In this document: piece after piece, positions 41,996 through 52,297 of the stretch | Layout of the letters: every line of letters starts with the position of its first letter | Position numbering within the stretch: position 1 is the stretch's first letter | DNA from: Bacillus sp. B-jedd | GTDB lineage: Bacteria; Bacillota; Bacilli; Bacillales; Cytobacillaceae | DNA length: 64,000 nucleotides | Assembly (NCBI RefSeq): GCF_000821085.1 | Contig: NZ_CCXR01000001.1 | Span: 4,408,001-4,472,000, forward strand | Direction of reading: 5' to 3' | Made by a program: the position numbers and the translations under genes | The notes under the pieces: generated by a model | What the model was told of the DNA's origin: nothing | The model's input: the letters and a program-made list of their open reading frames with translations, nothing else | Database searches by the model: none

Positions 41996-42415
41996 ATGTC
42001 AATCGAAGTAGGCAGCAAGTTACAAGGAAAGGTAACAGGGATTACTAATTTCGGCGCATTTGTGGAGCTGCCGGAAGGTTCGACAGGCCTTGTCCATATC
42101 AGTGAGGTTGCTGATAATTATGTTAAGGATATCAATGACCACTTGAAAGTGGGCGATATGGTAGAGGTCAAGGTCATCAACGTTGAAAAAGACGGAAAAA
42201 TTGGCCTGTCCATCAAAAAAGCCAAGGACCGCCCTGAACCGCAAAGGTCCTACACACCTCGTCCCCGACAAGGGAGAGCCAATGACCGGAATGCCAGACC
42301 GGAAAATTTTGAAACAAAAATGGCTAAATTCTTAAAAGATAGCGAAGATCGTTTATCCTCCCTGAAACGCAACACGGAATCCAAGCGTGGCGGCCGTGGT
42401 GCCAGAAGAGGCTAA
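41996..42415 (+). CDS. yabR: S1-domain RNA-binding protein YabR
   Basis: A 139-residue protein with one S1 domain (about 5-75; GSKLQGKVTGITNFGAFVEL, GLVHISEV) and a basic, disordered tail ending in RGGRGARRG. It is a general-stress/ribosome-associated type of protein; the molecular role is not settled. RBS AAGGAGG precedes the ATG. Confidence 0.92.
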   Translation: MSIEVGSKLQGKVTGITNFGAFVELPEGSTGLVHISEVADNYVKDINDHLKVGDMVEVKVINVEKDGKIGLSIKKAKDRPEPQRSYTPRPRQGRANDRNARPENFETKMAKFLKDSEDRLSSLKRNTESKRGGRGARRG

Positions 42416-42456
42416 ACTTGCTGCTGCTTAGCAATTAAACATTCATTTAACTATAC

Positions 42457-42493
42457 CAGGCAGGCCAAAAGGCGCTGCCTGTTTTGTTCTTTT
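42457..42493 (+). terminator. Terminator after yabR
   Basis: CAGGCAG / CTGCCTG stem with inner pairing, then TTTTGTTCTTTT. Confidence 0.8.
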
Positions 42494-42526
42494 ATAGGGC
42501 ATTTCATGTCCTTTAAGAGTGACGAG

Positions 42527-42564
42527 AAAAAAAGGAAAGAGGCTTCCCCGAATGGGAAGCCTCT
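42527..42564 (-). terminator. Terminator of the tRNA-Met gene
   Basis: Stem AGAGGCTTCCC / GGGAAGCCTCT; on the minus strand a long T run follows. It may also stop plus-strand transcripts. Confidence 0.75.
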
Positions 42565-42580
42565 TTCTTTGCCTTCATTA

Positions 42581-42654
42581 TAGCGGCGGAGGGGATCGAA
42601 CCCCCGACCTTACGGGTATGAACCGTACGCTCTAGCCAGCTGAGCTACACCGCC
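42581..42654 (-). tRNA. tRNA-Met (anticodon CAT), elongator type
   Basis: Minus strand, 74 nt without CCA. Acceptor GGCGGTG pairs with CGCCGCT, D-arm GCTC...GAGC, anticodon stem TACGG / CCGTA with loop TTCATAC, T-arm GGGGG-TTCGATC-CCCTC. It lacks the three G-C pairs of an initiator anticodon stem, so it should be elongator Met; a lysidine-modified Ile tRNA is less likely. CCA is not encoded. B. subtilis has a Met-Glu tRNA pair at this place. Confidence 0.9.
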
Positions 42655-42770
42655 ATTTGAAACACAAAATCTATGATACAGAGTTTGAAATAAGGTGTCA
42701 ATACATTTCGTGTTTTTTCTAACTGGTTATTTTTGCGCCTTTTGCACTTCTATGGCGGCAGAGGTGAAAT

Positions 42771-42837
42771 GCGTCGAACAAATCAATTTACCTGCCGATT
42801 GATTTTGACAATCTTTGGATGCTTGTCCGATTATAAT
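42771..42837 (+). promoter_or_regulatory. Spo0A-dependent promoter of spoIIE
   Basis: TTGACA (42805-42810) and TATAAT (42832-42837) are both perfect but 21 nt apart. Spo0A-box-like sequences flank them: GCGTCGAACA (42771-42780), ATTGTCAAA on the minus strand overlapping the -35, and TTGTCCGA (42824-42831). This matches the known B. subtilis spoIIE/spoIIG promoter design. Confidence 0.8.
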
Positions 42838-42873
42838 GAGCACTATCATTAAACGACGGGGGAGTGTGTTTAT

Positions 42874-45342
42874 TTGGAAAGAGCTGAGCAAAGTGTCGTA
42901 GAGCCGATGCCGGGCGGGGGGAGCGGTTTAAATTGGAATACTTCAGCGTTAAAAAAGATTCAGGACCGGGCGGGGGCAGTTTTTTTAAAGAAAGGTTATT
43001 TCCTGATACTCGTCGGTTTTTTGCTTGGCCGGGCACTGATATTGTCCAAGCTTACGCCTTTTGGGCTTCCCTTTTTCGCAGCTGTATTTTTTATTAAGAG
43101 GGATCGGGCGCCGCTGGCATTGTTGGGGCTTGTCTGTGGCGCGGCTACTGTTTCGATGGGGCATGCAGCATCAACGTTTGCCATTTCGTTCCTCTTCCTG
43201 GCGGTCTTCAGAGTGACGAAGCAGTGGGTTGCAAACCCTGTTAAAGCGCTCCCCTATTACACGGGCATTATTCTTCTTGCCGGAAAGCTTGGAGAAAGAT
43301 TCATAGTGACTGGCAGCGTAACGATTTACGATGGCCTTATGTCGGGGGTGGAAGGCGTTCTCGCTTTTATCCTGTCTCTTATCTTCATGCAAAGTGTGCC
43401 GCTGGTGACGGTAAATAAACGAAAACAGCCTCTTAAAACGGAGGAAATTGTCTCTTTGATTATTCTTCTCGCCTCCATCATGACGGGCACGATAGGTTGG
43501 ATGGTGTACGGGATTTCGATAGAGCATGTTATGTCTAGGTATCTCGTATTGCTATTTTCCTTGATGGCCGGCGCCGCAGTCGGCTCCACGGTTGGTGTTG
43601 TGACCGGGCTGATCTTCAGCCTGGCCAATGTCTCAAGTTTTTCCCATATGAGTCTTCTTGCATTTTCAGGAGTGCTGGGCGGCCTTTTGAAGGAGGGAAG
43701 AAAGGCGGGGGTTTCTGTAGGTCTGATTGTGGCGACTCTGCTAATAGGTATGTACGGCGAAACAGGCACCGCTTTACAGACAACAATGATAGAGACAGCA
43801 GCGGCGATCCTCCTGCTGATCCTGACGCCAACCTCTATAACTGCCAAAATAGCAAAGTACATACCCGGTACTCCTGAACATACAGCGGAGCAACAAAAGT
43901 ACATGAGGAAAATGAGGGATGTAACGGCGAAAAGGGTCGCCCAATTCTCCAATGTATTTGAAGCTCTTTCGAAAAGCTTTTCGCAGCATGATATTGAAAC
44001 TGGGGATGAAAATAAAGAACTTGACTTCTTTCTAAGCAATGTTGCCGAAAAGTCGTGCCAGACGTGTTTTAAGAAAGAACATTGCTGGACAAGGAACTTC
44101 TCTACAACATATGGATACATGGAGGAAATTATGCTTCAAATGGACCAATCGAAAGCTTCGGTTCCTCCAAAATTGGCGAGGGAATGGGAAAAGCTTTGTT
44201 CCCGGCCAAAAAAAGTGATGGAAGCAATCCATCAGGAGCTCGCCGTTTTTCAGGCCAACCAAAAACTGAAAAAGCAGGTGCAGGAAAGCAGAAGGCTTGT
44301 TGCTGAGCAGCTTTTGGGCGTTTCGGAAGTCATGGGTGACTTCGCGAAAGAAATCCAGCGGGAACGGGAGAATCTTCATAAGCAGGAAGAGCAGATCATG
44401 GAGGCAATCCAGGAATTTGGCATTCAAATTGATCAGGTTGAAATTTACAGTCTTGAGCAGGGCAATGTGGACATTGATATGACGGTTCCTTTTTGCAACG
44501 GGCATGGGGAATGTGAAAAGCTAATCGCTCCGATGCTATCGGATATTCTCGGTGAAACGATCATTGTGAGCTCAGAAGACTGCGGTACTTACCCCAATAG
44601 TGTCTGCCAGGCTACATTCCGTTCGGCAAAAGCGTTTACCGTGGATAGCGGTGTTGCCTACGCGGCAAAAGATGGCGGTTTCATTTCAGGAGACAGCTTC
44701 TCGACTATAGAGCTTGGCAGCGGAAAATATGCAGTTGCAATCAGTGATGGAATGGGAAATGGCGAGCGTGCCCAGGAAGAAAGCAAGGAGACCCTCCAAC
44801 TGCTCCGGCAAATCCTCCAGTCGGGAATCGAAGAGAAAGTCGCGATAAAATCCGTCAATTCAGTCCTTTCATTAAGGACGACCGATGAAATATTTTCCAC
44901 CCTCGATCTTGCGGTAATTGATATGCAGAATGCTTCCGCCAAATTTCTGAAAATAGGCTCGACACCAAGTTTTATCAAGCGGGGGAAAAAGGTCATCAAA
45001 ATTCAGGCCAGCAATCTGCCGATGGGGATTGTCCAGGAATTCGATATAGATGTCGTCAGTGAACAGTTGAAAGCCGGAGATTTATTGATCATGATGAGCG
45101 ATGGGGTCTTTGAGGGGCCGAAACACGTCGGCAACTATGAAATGTGGATGAAGCGAAAGATTCATGACCTTGAAACCGATGACCCCCAAGAGGTGGCTGA
45201 CCTGATTATGGAGGAAGTAATCCGCTCCAGATCCAATCAAATTGAGGATGATATGACCGTTGCGGTAACCAAGATCAAACATAATACCCCAAAGTGGGCC
45301 TCCATACCGGTCGGGGGATTGAAAAAGAAACGCGCTCAATAG
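42874..45342 (+). CDS. spoIIE: Stage II sporulation protein E (PP2C phosphatase)
   Basis: An 822-residue protein with about ten membrane segments (45-330), a central FtsZ-interacting region (about 330-590) and a C-terminal PP2C phosphatase (about 595-815) with metal-binding DG(M)GNG around D625 and MMSDGVFEGP. It dephosphorylates SpoIIAA-P to release sigma-F and aids polar septation. The start is a TTG behind GGGGGAG. Confidence 0.96.
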   Translation: MERAEQSVVEPMPGGGSGLNWNTSALKKIQDRAGAVFLKKGYFLILVGFLLGRALILSKLTPFGLPFFAAVFFIKRDRAPLALLGLVCGAATVSMGHAASTFAISFLFLAVFRVTKQWVANPVKALPYYTGIILLAGKLGERFIVTGSVTIYDGLMSGVEGVLAFILSLIFMQSVPLVTVNKRKQPLKTEEIVSLIILLASIMTGTIGWMVYGISIEHVMSRYLVLLFSLMAGAAVGSTVGVVTGLIFSLANVSSFSHMSLLAFSGVLGGLLKEGRKAGVSVGLIVATLLIGMYGETGTALQTTMIETAAAILLLILTPTSITAKIAKYIPGTPEHTAEQQKYMRKMRDVTAKRVAQFSNVFEALSKSFSQHDIETGDENKELDFFLSNVAEKSCQTCFKKEHCWTRNFSTTYGYMEEIMLQMDQSKASVPPKLAREWEKLCSRPKKVMEAIHQELAVFQANQKLKKQVQESRRLVAEQLLGVSEVMGDFAKEIQRERENLHKQEEQIMEAIQEFGIQIDQVEIYSLEQGNVDIDMTVPFCNGHGECEKLIAPMLSDILGETIIVSSEDCGTYPNSVCQATFRSAKAFTVDSGVAYAAKDGGFISGDSFSTIELGSGKYAVAISDGMGNGERAQEESKETLQLLRQILQSGIEEKVAIKSVNSVLSLRTTDEIFSTLDLAVIDMQNASAKFLKIGSTPSFIKRGKKVIKIQASNLPMGIVQEFDIDVVSEQLKAGDLLIMMSDGVFEGPKHVGNYEMWMKRKIHDLETDDPQEVADLIMEEVIRSRSNQIEDDMTVAVTKIKHNTPKWASIPVGGLKKKRAQ

Positions 45343-45419
45343 CAGGGTAGCGGCCTGAAGGTATAAATCATCTCCAATCAGTCGAAAATGGTAACATTTG
45401 ACGATTGGAGGAGAAAGGA

Positions 45420-46154
45420 ATGCATGCAGGGAAAATCCGGCAAATGCTAATCATTACAGATGGGTGTTCCAACAAAGGGGAAGATCCAGTGGCAATGGCG
45501 GCTCTTGCGAGAGAACAGGGAGTCACCGTGAATGTCATCGGCGTAGTGGAGCACGACTCGATTGATGAGCAGGGAATGAAGGAAATTGATGGCATCGCCA
45601 TGTCCGGTGGCGGGGTCAGCCAGGTTGTATACGCAGAGCAGCTTTCGCAAACTGTCCAAATGGTCACCCGAAAAGCAATGACACATACGATTCATGCCGT
45701 CGTAAATCGGGAACTCCAGCAAATTCTTGGCCAAAAGCTGACTCTGGAAGACCTCCCGCCCGAACAGCGGGGTGAAGTCATTGAAGTTGTCGATGAGCTT
45801 GGAGAGACAAGCGATCTTGAGGTCATCATTCTTGTAGATGCGAGTGCAAGCATGAAGCATAAACTTCAAACAGTCAAGGAAGCGTTGATAGATTTGTCCA
45901 TCAGCCTGAATGCCAGGTCGGGAAAAAACCAATTTTCCATGTTAGTATTTCCCGGGAAAAGGGGGGACTTTGAGCTGGTTCTTGATTGGACGAAAAAGCT
46001 GGAGTCGATTACCGGAATTTTTAATACCATCTCTCCTGGCGGCATTACCCCTACCGGACCGGCCATCCGGGAAGCAATCCGCCTTTTTAATGAAAAAAGA
46101 TCATTAAGGAGCTTTTTGCACCGCGATGAATCACGCATTGAAGAATCAATGTAA
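45420..46154 (+). CDS. yabS: von Willebrand factor A-domain protein YabS
   Basis: A 244-residue protein with two parts of a vWA fold; a MIDAS-type DASAS motif (LVDASASMKHK) is seen near residue 140. Function is unknown. It is next to spoIIE and yabT as in B. subtilis. ATG 45420 follows GGAGGAGAAAGG. Its end overlaps yabT by 29 nt. Confidence 0.9.
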   Translation: MHAGKIRQMLIITDGCSNKGEDPVAMAALAREQGVTVNVIGVVEHDSIDEQGMKEIDGIAMSGGGVSQVVYAEQLSQTVQMVTRKAMTHTIHAVVNRELQQILGQKLTLEDLPPEQRGEVIEVVDELGETSDLEVIILVDASASMKHKLQTVKEALIDLSISLNARSGKNQFSMLVFPGKRGDFELVLDWTKKLESITGIFNTISPGGITPTGPAIREAIRLFNEKRSLRSFLHRDESRIEESM

Positions 46155-47097
46155 TTTCAAGCCGGGGACTGTCATTCAGGGAAAGTGGCATGGCCACCGC
46201 TATATCCTACTAAAAGAGTTGGGCAGGGGCGCGAACGGAACTGTCTATTTAGTTAAAAAAGGAGATGTGGAAGCCGCCCTGAAAATTAGTACAAACAGCA
46301 TGTCGATTACAGCGGAAGCAAATGTGCTAAAATCCTTTGCCAAGGTCCAAGGACATTTCCTCGGGCCTTCTTTGCTTGATGTCGATGACTGGGTTCTGAA
46401 AGATGGGCGATATAGTTTTTATGTAATGGAATATGTGAAAGGGCCGGGACTTCAGGCATTTCTTGATGCCAAAGGGAAGGACTGGGTTTTGCCGTTATTC
46501 CTGCAGCTTCTTGATGACATCGGCCAGCTTCACCAAAACGGTTGGATATTTGGCGACCTGAAGCCTGAAAACTTGATTGTTGCAGGCCCTGCACCGCGCA
46601 TCCGTTGCATTGACGTAGGCGGCACAACGTTAAATGGCAGATCCATCAAGGAATATACGGAATTTTTCGATAGAGGTTATTGGGGTATGGGTTCAAGGAG
46701 AGCAGAGCCCTCCTACGATTTATTTGCCGTCGCGATGGTGATCGTATCCACGGCCTATCCGGGCCATTTTCAAAAGAAAGAAGGAGGCCTTGCGGAACTT
46801 CTTTCAGCCGTGTCGCAAAAAAGTGAATTGAAAATATACAAACCAGTTCTGGTAAAGGCCATGCAAGGCAGATACTCGTCTGCGGCTGAAATGAGAACCG
46901 ACCTTTTATTTTGTACAGGACGGCCGAATCCGGTTGGCAACACGCCCCAACCGACACGGTCGGCGTTAAAGCAGGCGTCACGCAGGGCCCAATCAGTCAA
47001 GGTGCGTAAAAAAAAGTCGCGTATAGGGGAAACCTTTTATATTGTAACTGTCATGGCAATTCTTTATATTGTATATATTGTGATGTATTTAACGTAG
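46126..47097 (+). CDS. yabT: Sporulation Ser/Thr kinase YabT
   Basis: A 323-residue Hanks-type kinase: glycine loop GRGANGTVYLV (about 32-42), ATP lysine K53, catalytic loop FGDLKPEN with D144, K146 and N149, and a C-terminal membrane segment (about 300-320). The HRD histidine-arginine is replaced by FG, and DFG appears as DVG. In B. subtilis YabT is DNA-activated and phosphorylates RecA and AbrB during sporulation. It lies within the end of yabS. Confidence 0.93.
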   Translation: MNHALKNQCNFKPGTVIQGKWHGHRYILLKELGRGANGTVYLVKKGDVEAALKISTNSMSITAEANVLKSFAKVQGHFLGPSLLDVDDWVLKDGRYSFYVMEYVKGPGLQAFLDAKGKDWVLPLFLQLLDDIGQLHQNGWIFGDLKPENLIVAGPAPRIRCIDVGGTTLNGRSIKEYTEFFDRGYWGMGSRRAEPSYDLFAVAMVIVSTAYPGHFQKKEGGLAELLSAVSQKSELKIYKPVLVKAMQGRYSSAAEMRTDLLFCTGRPNPVGNTPQPTRSALKQASRRAQSVKVRKKKSRIGETFYIVTVMAILYIVYIVMYLT

Positions 47098-47234
47098 GTG
47101 CAAAGAACCTTATGAAGAATTGCAAAAAAAAAATGATTTTCTCTTTTTATACTGAAACTTTATTAACATAACGACGTATAAAACAGGGATAGGGTTTAAT
47201 TAGCTGCCAGAAACTATATTTAAGGAAGTTTAAA

Positions 47235-48644
47235 ATGCTCGAAGAAAAAGTTGAAGCACTCTTAAAAAGGAAATCTATTTCCCTTAAGGGGACAAGCATC
47301 CTCGTTGGTGTGTCGGGCGGCCCGGATTCTATGGCTCTTCTCCACTATTTGCAGGAAAACAGGGAAAGATGGCAAATCAGGATTGCCGCTGCCCATGTGG
47401 ACCATATGTTCAGGGGGGAGCAATCGCTTCAAGATGCCTTGTACGTGAAGGAATATTGCGAAAGGCTTGTTATACCTTTTTATATGGCGAGAATCAATGT
47501 CCCTGAAATTATCAGGAAGACGGAAAAAAACAGTCAAGCGGCTTCACGCGAAGCGCGCTATGGTTTTTTCGAGAAATTGATGGGACAGCAGGGGTTTGCC
47601 TATCTAGCCCTGGCCCACCATGCCGATGACCAACTGGAAACCATTTTGATGCGGCTTACAAGAGGAAGCACCGGGAAAGGGCGCACAGGTATTCCGTTCA
47701 CAAGGCCCTTTAAGGACGGCTCGATTATCCGGCCTTTCCTTGAAGCGACGAGAGATGAGATCCTCGAGTACTGCAAAAGAAAAGAACTTGCACCGAGGAT
47801 GGACCCGAGTAACGAGAAGGATCTTTATAGCCGGAACAGATTCAGGAAAAGTGTGCTGCCATTTTTGAAAAACGAAAATCCAAATGTCCATGAGCAATTT
47901 CAGCGCTTCAGCGAGGAAATAATGAGCGATGAAGAGTATCTTGGCGAATTGGCTGCCAACAGAATGGTTACAGTAATGAAAAGCAGGGAAAAGGGGAAAA
48001 TAGAGATCGATATTCTGTCTTTTCTTGGAATGCCAATGCCTTTACAAAGAAGAGGGATTCAACTAATATTAAACTATCTTTATGAAGAAAGACCTGCTTC
48101 TCTTGGAGCTATACATATTGATCAAGTTATTTCCCTGCTTAATCGTCCTCATCCATCGGGCATCCTTGATCTTCCGGGGGGGTTAACAGTCTCCCGTTCC
48201 TATCACCTATGCATTTTCCAATTTGGTATGGCTGAAGTAAAGCCGTTCAAAATTGAAATATGGGATACTGGAGAAATTGCCTTGCCAAATGGAAATTTCA
48301 TTAAAATTGAGGCATGTGAAGGACCTGTGGCCGGCTCCGGTGCGGACTGTGCGTATATGGCGGTATCAAAAGCTAATTTGCCGCTCATTGTCAGGACGAG
48401 GGAAAATGGGGACAGAATGTCGCTAAAAGGGATGAAAGGCTCAAGAAAGCTGAAAGATATTTTTATTGACCATAAGGTTCCGGTTTCCGAGCGTGACTCC
48501 TGGCCTGTCGTGACAGATAGCGGCGGGCGGATCCTCTGGCTTCCGGGACTGAAGAAGTCAGCCTTTGACTCCGCCGTCCCTTCGGGAGAACGGTATTGGA
48601 GACTGTTATATGGCAAGGAACCAACATCTGGGGGGCACATTTGA
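47235..48644 (+). CDS. tilS: tRNA(Ile)-lysidine synthase
   Basis: TilS modifies C34 of tRNA-Ile(CAT) so that it reads AUA. The 469-residue protein has the PP-loop SGGPDS (about 28-33), the segment [15 protein letters not shown], and a C-terminal TilS domain (about 380-465; [31 protein letters not shown]). ATG 47235 has only a modest RBS (AAGGAAG). It is followed by hprT after 1 nt. No convincing promoter was seen in 47098-47234. Confidence 0.95.
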   Translation: MLEEKVEALLKRKSISLKGTSILVGVSGGPDSMALLHYLQENRERWQIRIAAAHVDHMFRGEQSLQDALYVKEYCERLVIPFYMARINVPEIIRKTEKNSQAASREARYGFFEKLMGQQGFAYLALAHHADDQLETILMRLTRGSTGKGRTGIPFTRPFKDGSIIRPFLEATRDEILEYCKRKELAPRMDPSNEKDLYSRNRFRKSVLPFLKNENPNVHEQFQRFSEEIMSDEEYLGELAANRMVTVMKSREKGKIEIDILSFLGMPMPLQRRGIQLILNYLYEERPASLGAIHIDQVISLLNRPHPSGILDLPGGLTVSRSYHLCIFQFGMAEVKPFKIEIWDTGEIALPNGNFIKIEACEGPVAGSGADCAYMAVSKANLPLIVRTRENGDRMSLKGMKGSRKLKDIFIDHKVPVSERDSWPVVTDSGGRILWLPGLKKSAFDSAVPSGERYWRLLYGKEPTSGGHI

Positions 48645-48645
48645 A

Positions 48646-49191
48646 ATGAGAAACGATATTGAAAAAGTCCTGATTTCCGAAGAAGAAATCCAGGAAAAGA
48701 TCCGGGAACTGGGCACCCGGCTGACAGAGGATTACCAGGACAAATACCCGCTTGCAATCGGTGTATTAAAGGGAGCAATGCCTTTCATGGGAGACCTTCT
48801 CAAGAAGATGGACTGCTACCTTGAAATGGATTTCATGGATGTCTCAAGCTATGGGAATAAAACGGTTTCTTCCGGGGAAGTCAAAATCCTGAAAGACCTG
48901 GACACTTCGGTGGAGGGCCGGAATTTACTAATCATTGAAGACATCATCGACAGCGGGCTGACACTCAGTTACCTCGTTGAGCTGTTCCGTTACAGGAAGG
49001 CAAAGTCGATTAAAATCGTCACGCTGCTGGATAAGCCGACAGGAAGAAAGGTTGATATTGCGGCGGATTATGTTGGATTCGAAGTCCCTGACGCTTTCGT
49101 CGTCGGTTATGGCCTGGATTACGCTGAGAAGTACCGGAACCTTCCTTACATCGGTGTGCTGAAGCCCGAGGTTTACAACAAGGGAGAATAG
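48646..49191 (+). CDS. hprT: Hypoxanthine-guanine phosphoribosyltransferase
   Basis: Purine salvage enzyme of 181 residues, with the PRPP motif [14 protein letters not shown] and MDVSSYGN. In B. subtilis HprT and TilS also form a complex that activates ftsH, the next gene. ATG 48646 is 1 nt after the tilS stop with a GGGGGG RBS inside tilS; longer starts at 48565 fall inside tilS. Confidence 0.96.
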   Translation: MRNDIEKVLISEEEIQEKIRELGTRLTEDYQDKYPLAIGVLKGAMPFMGDLLKKMDCYLEMDFMDVSSYGNKTVSSGEVKILKDLDTSVEGRNLLIIEDIIDSGLTLSYLVELFRYRKAKSIKIVTLLDKPTGRKVDIAADYVGFEVPDAFVVGYGLDYAEKYRNLPYIGVLKPEVYNKGE

Positions 49192-49302
49192 CAGAAGGAT
49201 CGCATGGAAACCGGGCGTTTTAAAAGGCACTTTTGTTGAAGCGGCATTATCATTTATGCTACTATTTTATATACTGTTTTCCACCGTGGGAGGAGGTAAG
49301 GG

Positions 49303-51285
49303 ATGAATCGGATCTTCCGTAATACCATCTTTTATTTATTGATATTTTTAGTTATTATTGGCGTCGTCAGCTTCTTTAATGGAAACACCGAGCCAACCGA
49401 TAATATAAGGTACGATGAGTTTATTTCCCATCTTGAGAAGAAGGAAATAAAATCTGTTACCCTGCAGCCGGAGCGCGGCGTATTTGAAGTCCGCGGCCAG
49501 CTGAAAAATGCCGGGAAGGATAAATTCTTCCTGACATATGTCCCTAACAGCGAAAGGATGCTTGACCGTATTGATGATGCGGTCGGCCAGGCGAATGTAG
49601 AAACAATGCCGGCCAAGGAAACAAGCGGCTGGGTGACTTTCTTTACATCGATCATCCCATTTGTCATCATTTTTATCCTGTTCTTCTTCCTTCTTAACCA
49701 AGCTCAGGGCGGCGGCAGCCGTGTCATGAACTTTGGGAAAAGCAAGGCGAGGCTGTACAGCGAGGATAAGAAAAAGGTCCGTTTCAAAGACGTGGCCGGT
49801 GCTGATGAAGAGAAACAGGAACTCGTTGAGGTTGTCGAATTCCTGAAAGACCCTCGGAAATTTTCCGAGCTTGGCGCTCGAATTCCGAAGGGCGTCCTGC
49901 TTGTGGGGCCTCCAGGAACCGGTAAAACGCTTCTTGCCCGCGCTGTTGCCGGGGAAGCGGGCGTTCCGTTCTTCTCAATCAGCGGTTCCGACTTTGTTGA
50001 AATGTTTGTCGGCGTGGGTGCATCCCGCGTACGTGACCTGTTTGAAACGGCTAAAAAGAATGCGCCTTGTATTATTTTCATTGATGAAATTGACGCAGTT
50101 GGGCGTCAGCGTGGTGCCGGCCTTGGCGGCGGGCATGATGAGCGCGAACAGACCCTGAACCAGCTCCTCGTTGAAATGGACGGTTTCGGGGCGAATGAGG
50201 GTATCATCATTATCGCGGCAACCAACCGCCCTGATATTCTTGACCCTGCCCTTCTGCGCCCGGGACGTTTTGACCGCCAAATCACGGTTGACCGCCCGGA
50301 TGTAAGAGGACGTGAAGCGGTGCTGAAGGTGCATGCGCGCAATAAGCCGCTTGATGATTCTGTCAATCTTAAGGCGATAGCCATGAGGACCCCAGGTTTC
50401 TCGGGTGCCGACCTTGAGAACCTTCTGAACGAAGCAGCTCTTGTGGCTGCGCGCCAGAATAAGAAGAAAATTGAGATGACCGATATAGATGAAGCTACTG
50501 ACCGTGTCATTGCGGGCCCTGCGAAGAAAAGCCGTGTCATTTCCGAAAAGGAACGCCGGATCGTCGCTTTCCACGAAGCAGGCCATACAGTCATCGGCGT
50601 TATGCTTGATGAAGCGGAAATGGTCCATAAGGTAACGATTGTACCTCGAGGGCAGGCTGGCGGCTATGCTGTCATGCTTCCTAAGGAAGACCGCTACTTC
50701 ATGACTAAACCAGAGCTCCTTGATAAAATTACCGGCCTGCTGGGCGGGCGCGTAGCTGAGGAGATTGTCTTTGGCGAAGTCAGCACCGGAGCGCACAATG
50801 ATTTCCAAAGAGCGACCGGCATTGCCAGGAAAATGGTCACTGAATACGGAATGAGCGACAAGCTTGGACCGCTTCAGTTCGGGCAGCCGCAGGGAGGCCA
50901 GGTTTTCCTTGGACGCGACCTGCACAATGAACAGAACTATTCTGACAAGATTGCTTATGAAATCGACCTTGAAATCCAGAACTTCATCAAGCATTCGTAT
51001 GAAAGAGCGAGGACCATCCTGACCGAAAACAGGGATAAGCTCGACCTGATTGCGAATACGTTGCTTGAAGTCGAGACTCTTGATGCCGATGATATCAAGC
51101 ACCTTGTTGATCACGGAAGGCTTCCAGATGGGAAAGTTCCAGCTAACTCAACACCTGAAGAAATCAAGAACACTCTTGATGATGTGATCATCAACATCTC
51201 CGGCAAAAAGGAAGAGGAAGACCGCAACGGTTCTTCGGCCTCCGACTTGCTGAAGGCTGACGAAAATCAGGATGAACAAAAATAA
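49303..51285 (+). CDS. ftsH: ATP-dependent zinc metalloprotease FtsH
   Basis: Membrane AAA+ protease of 660 residues. It has two membrane segments (about 6-24 and 111-131), the AAA domain with Walker A GPPGTGKT at 202-209 and the pore loop FVGVGASR, and a zinc protease domain with HEAGH at 424-428. It degrades unassembled or regulatory proteins such as Spo0E-type phosphatases in B. subtilis. Start behind GGGAGGAGG. Confidence 0.98.
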   Translation: MNRIFRNTIFYLLIFLVIIGVVSFFNGNTEPTDNIRYDEFISHLEKKEIKSVTLQPERGVFEVRGQLKNAGKDKFFLTYVPNSERMLDRIDDAVGQANVETMPAKETSGWVTFFTSIIPFVIIFILFFFLLNQAQGGGSRVMNFGKSKARLYSEDKKKVRFKDVAGADEEKQELVEVVEFLKDPRKFSELGARIPKGVLLVGPPGTGKTLLARAVAGEAGVPFFSISGSDFVEMFVGVGASRVRDLFETAKKNAPCIIFIDEIDAVGRQRGAGLGGGHDEREQTLNQLLVEMDGFGANEGIIIIAATNRPDILDPALLRPGRFDRQITVDRPDVRGREAVLKVHARNKPLDDSVNLKAIAMRTPGFSGADLENLLNEAALVAARQNKKKIEMTDIDEATDRVIAGPAKKSRVISEKERRIVAFHEAGHTVIGVMLDEAEMVHKVTIVPRGQAGGYAVMLPKEDRYFMTKPELLDKITGLLGGRVAEEIVFGEVSTGAHNDFQRATGIARKMVTEYGMSDKLGPLQFGQPQGGQVFLGRDLHNEQNYSDKIAYEIDLEIQNFIKHSYERARTILTENRDKLDLIANTLLEVETLDADDIKHLVDHGRLPDGKVPANSTPEEIKNTLDDVIINISGKKEEEDRNGSSASDLLKADENQDEQK

Positions 51286-51298
51286 ACAAATAACGTAT

Positions 51299-51331
51299 AA
51301 AGGCACTGCATTCATGCGGTGCCTTTTTTGC
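51299..51331 (+). terminator. Terminator after ftsH
   Basis: AAGGCACTGCA / TGCGGTGCCTT with T6. Confidence 0.9.
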
Positions 51332-51488
51332 GAGGAAAAACAGCCGTATTTTTCAAATTTTCAAGTTCGTAGGCGCTTGGCCTTTTCTTTCGGGAAATGG
51401 TTTGTGTTATGATGTTTTAAGTGAATCCGGCTCCTGTCTTGGGCGGCGGGATGAAACAAGAATAAAACTCCGTAAAGTGGTGAGACAA

Positions 51489-52271
51489 TTGATTTTCGTG
51501 TTTGACGTAGGAAATACTAATATTGTTTTAGGGGTATATAAAGGGGACGAGCTTCTCCATCATTGGCGGATTGAAACAAACAGGAACAGGTCGGAGGATG
51601 AATACGGGATGGTTATTAAATCCCTTTTCGAGCATTCGGGCCTTTCTTTTGCAGATATTGAAGGAATTATCATATCATCTGTCGTGCCGCCGATCATGTT
51701 CTCGCTGGAACGAATGTGCGAGAAGTACTTCGGGCTCAAGCCACTGATTGTCGGCCCTGGCATCAAGACGGGGTTGGACATAAAATATGAAAATCCGAGA
51801 GAAGTGGGGGCGGACAGAATCGTCAATGCGGTAGCTGCCATCCATGAATACGGAAGCCCGCTTATCATTGTCGATTTCGGAACAGCCACAACATACTGCT
51901 ATGTGAATGAGCAGAAACAATATATGGGTGGTGCAATCGCACCGGGTGTAGGTATTTCTACAGAAGCCCTCTACTCAAGGGCGGCGAAGCTCCCGAGGAT
52001 TGAAATTGTAAGACCTGAAGGTGTAATTGGGAAAAATACGGTTGCCGCGATGCAGGCTGGAATTGTTTATGGGTATGTCGGCATGGTGGAGGGGATTGTC
52101 AAAAGGATGATCAGCATCAGCCAGAAAACGCCGACCGTTATCGCGACTGGCGGTTTGTCCAGCTTAATTGCCGAGGAATCAAAAATCATTGACATCGTTG
52201 ACCCATTTCTGACATTAAAAGGGCTCCGGCTTATTTACCGCCGGAACATGGACAATAAACAAGAGATATAA
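51489..52271 (+). CDS. coaX: Type III pantothenate kinase
   Basis: First step of CoA synthesis. The 260-residue ASKHA-fold protein has DVGNTN (6-11), the segment [11 protein letters not shown] and IVDFGTATT. The TTG at 51489 (RBS GGTGAG) gives the family N-terminus directly before FVFDVGNTN; a longer ATG start at 51402 adds 29 residues with no similarity. Confidence 0.93.
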   Translation: MIFVFDVGNTNIVLGVYKGDELLHHWRIETNRNRSEDEYGMVIKSLFEHSGLSFADIEGIIISSVVPPIMFSLERMCEKYFGLKPLIVGPGIKTGLDIKYENPREVGADRIVNAVAAIHEYGSPLIIVDFGTATTYCYVNEQKQYMGGAIAPGVGISTEALYSRAAKLPRIEIVRPEGVIGKNTVAAMQAGIVYGYVGMVEGIVKRMISISQKTPTVIATGGLSSLIAEESKIIDIVDPFLTLKGLRLIYRRNMDNKQEI

Positions 52272-52297
52272 AGCGCATCAAAGAAAGGAGCACCATA

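Noticed and set aside
49975..51114. Long open frame (379 codons) on the minus strand opposite ftsH
   Set aside because: It mirrors ftsH in the codon-complementary frame, has no RBS of note and no recognisable protein pattern.
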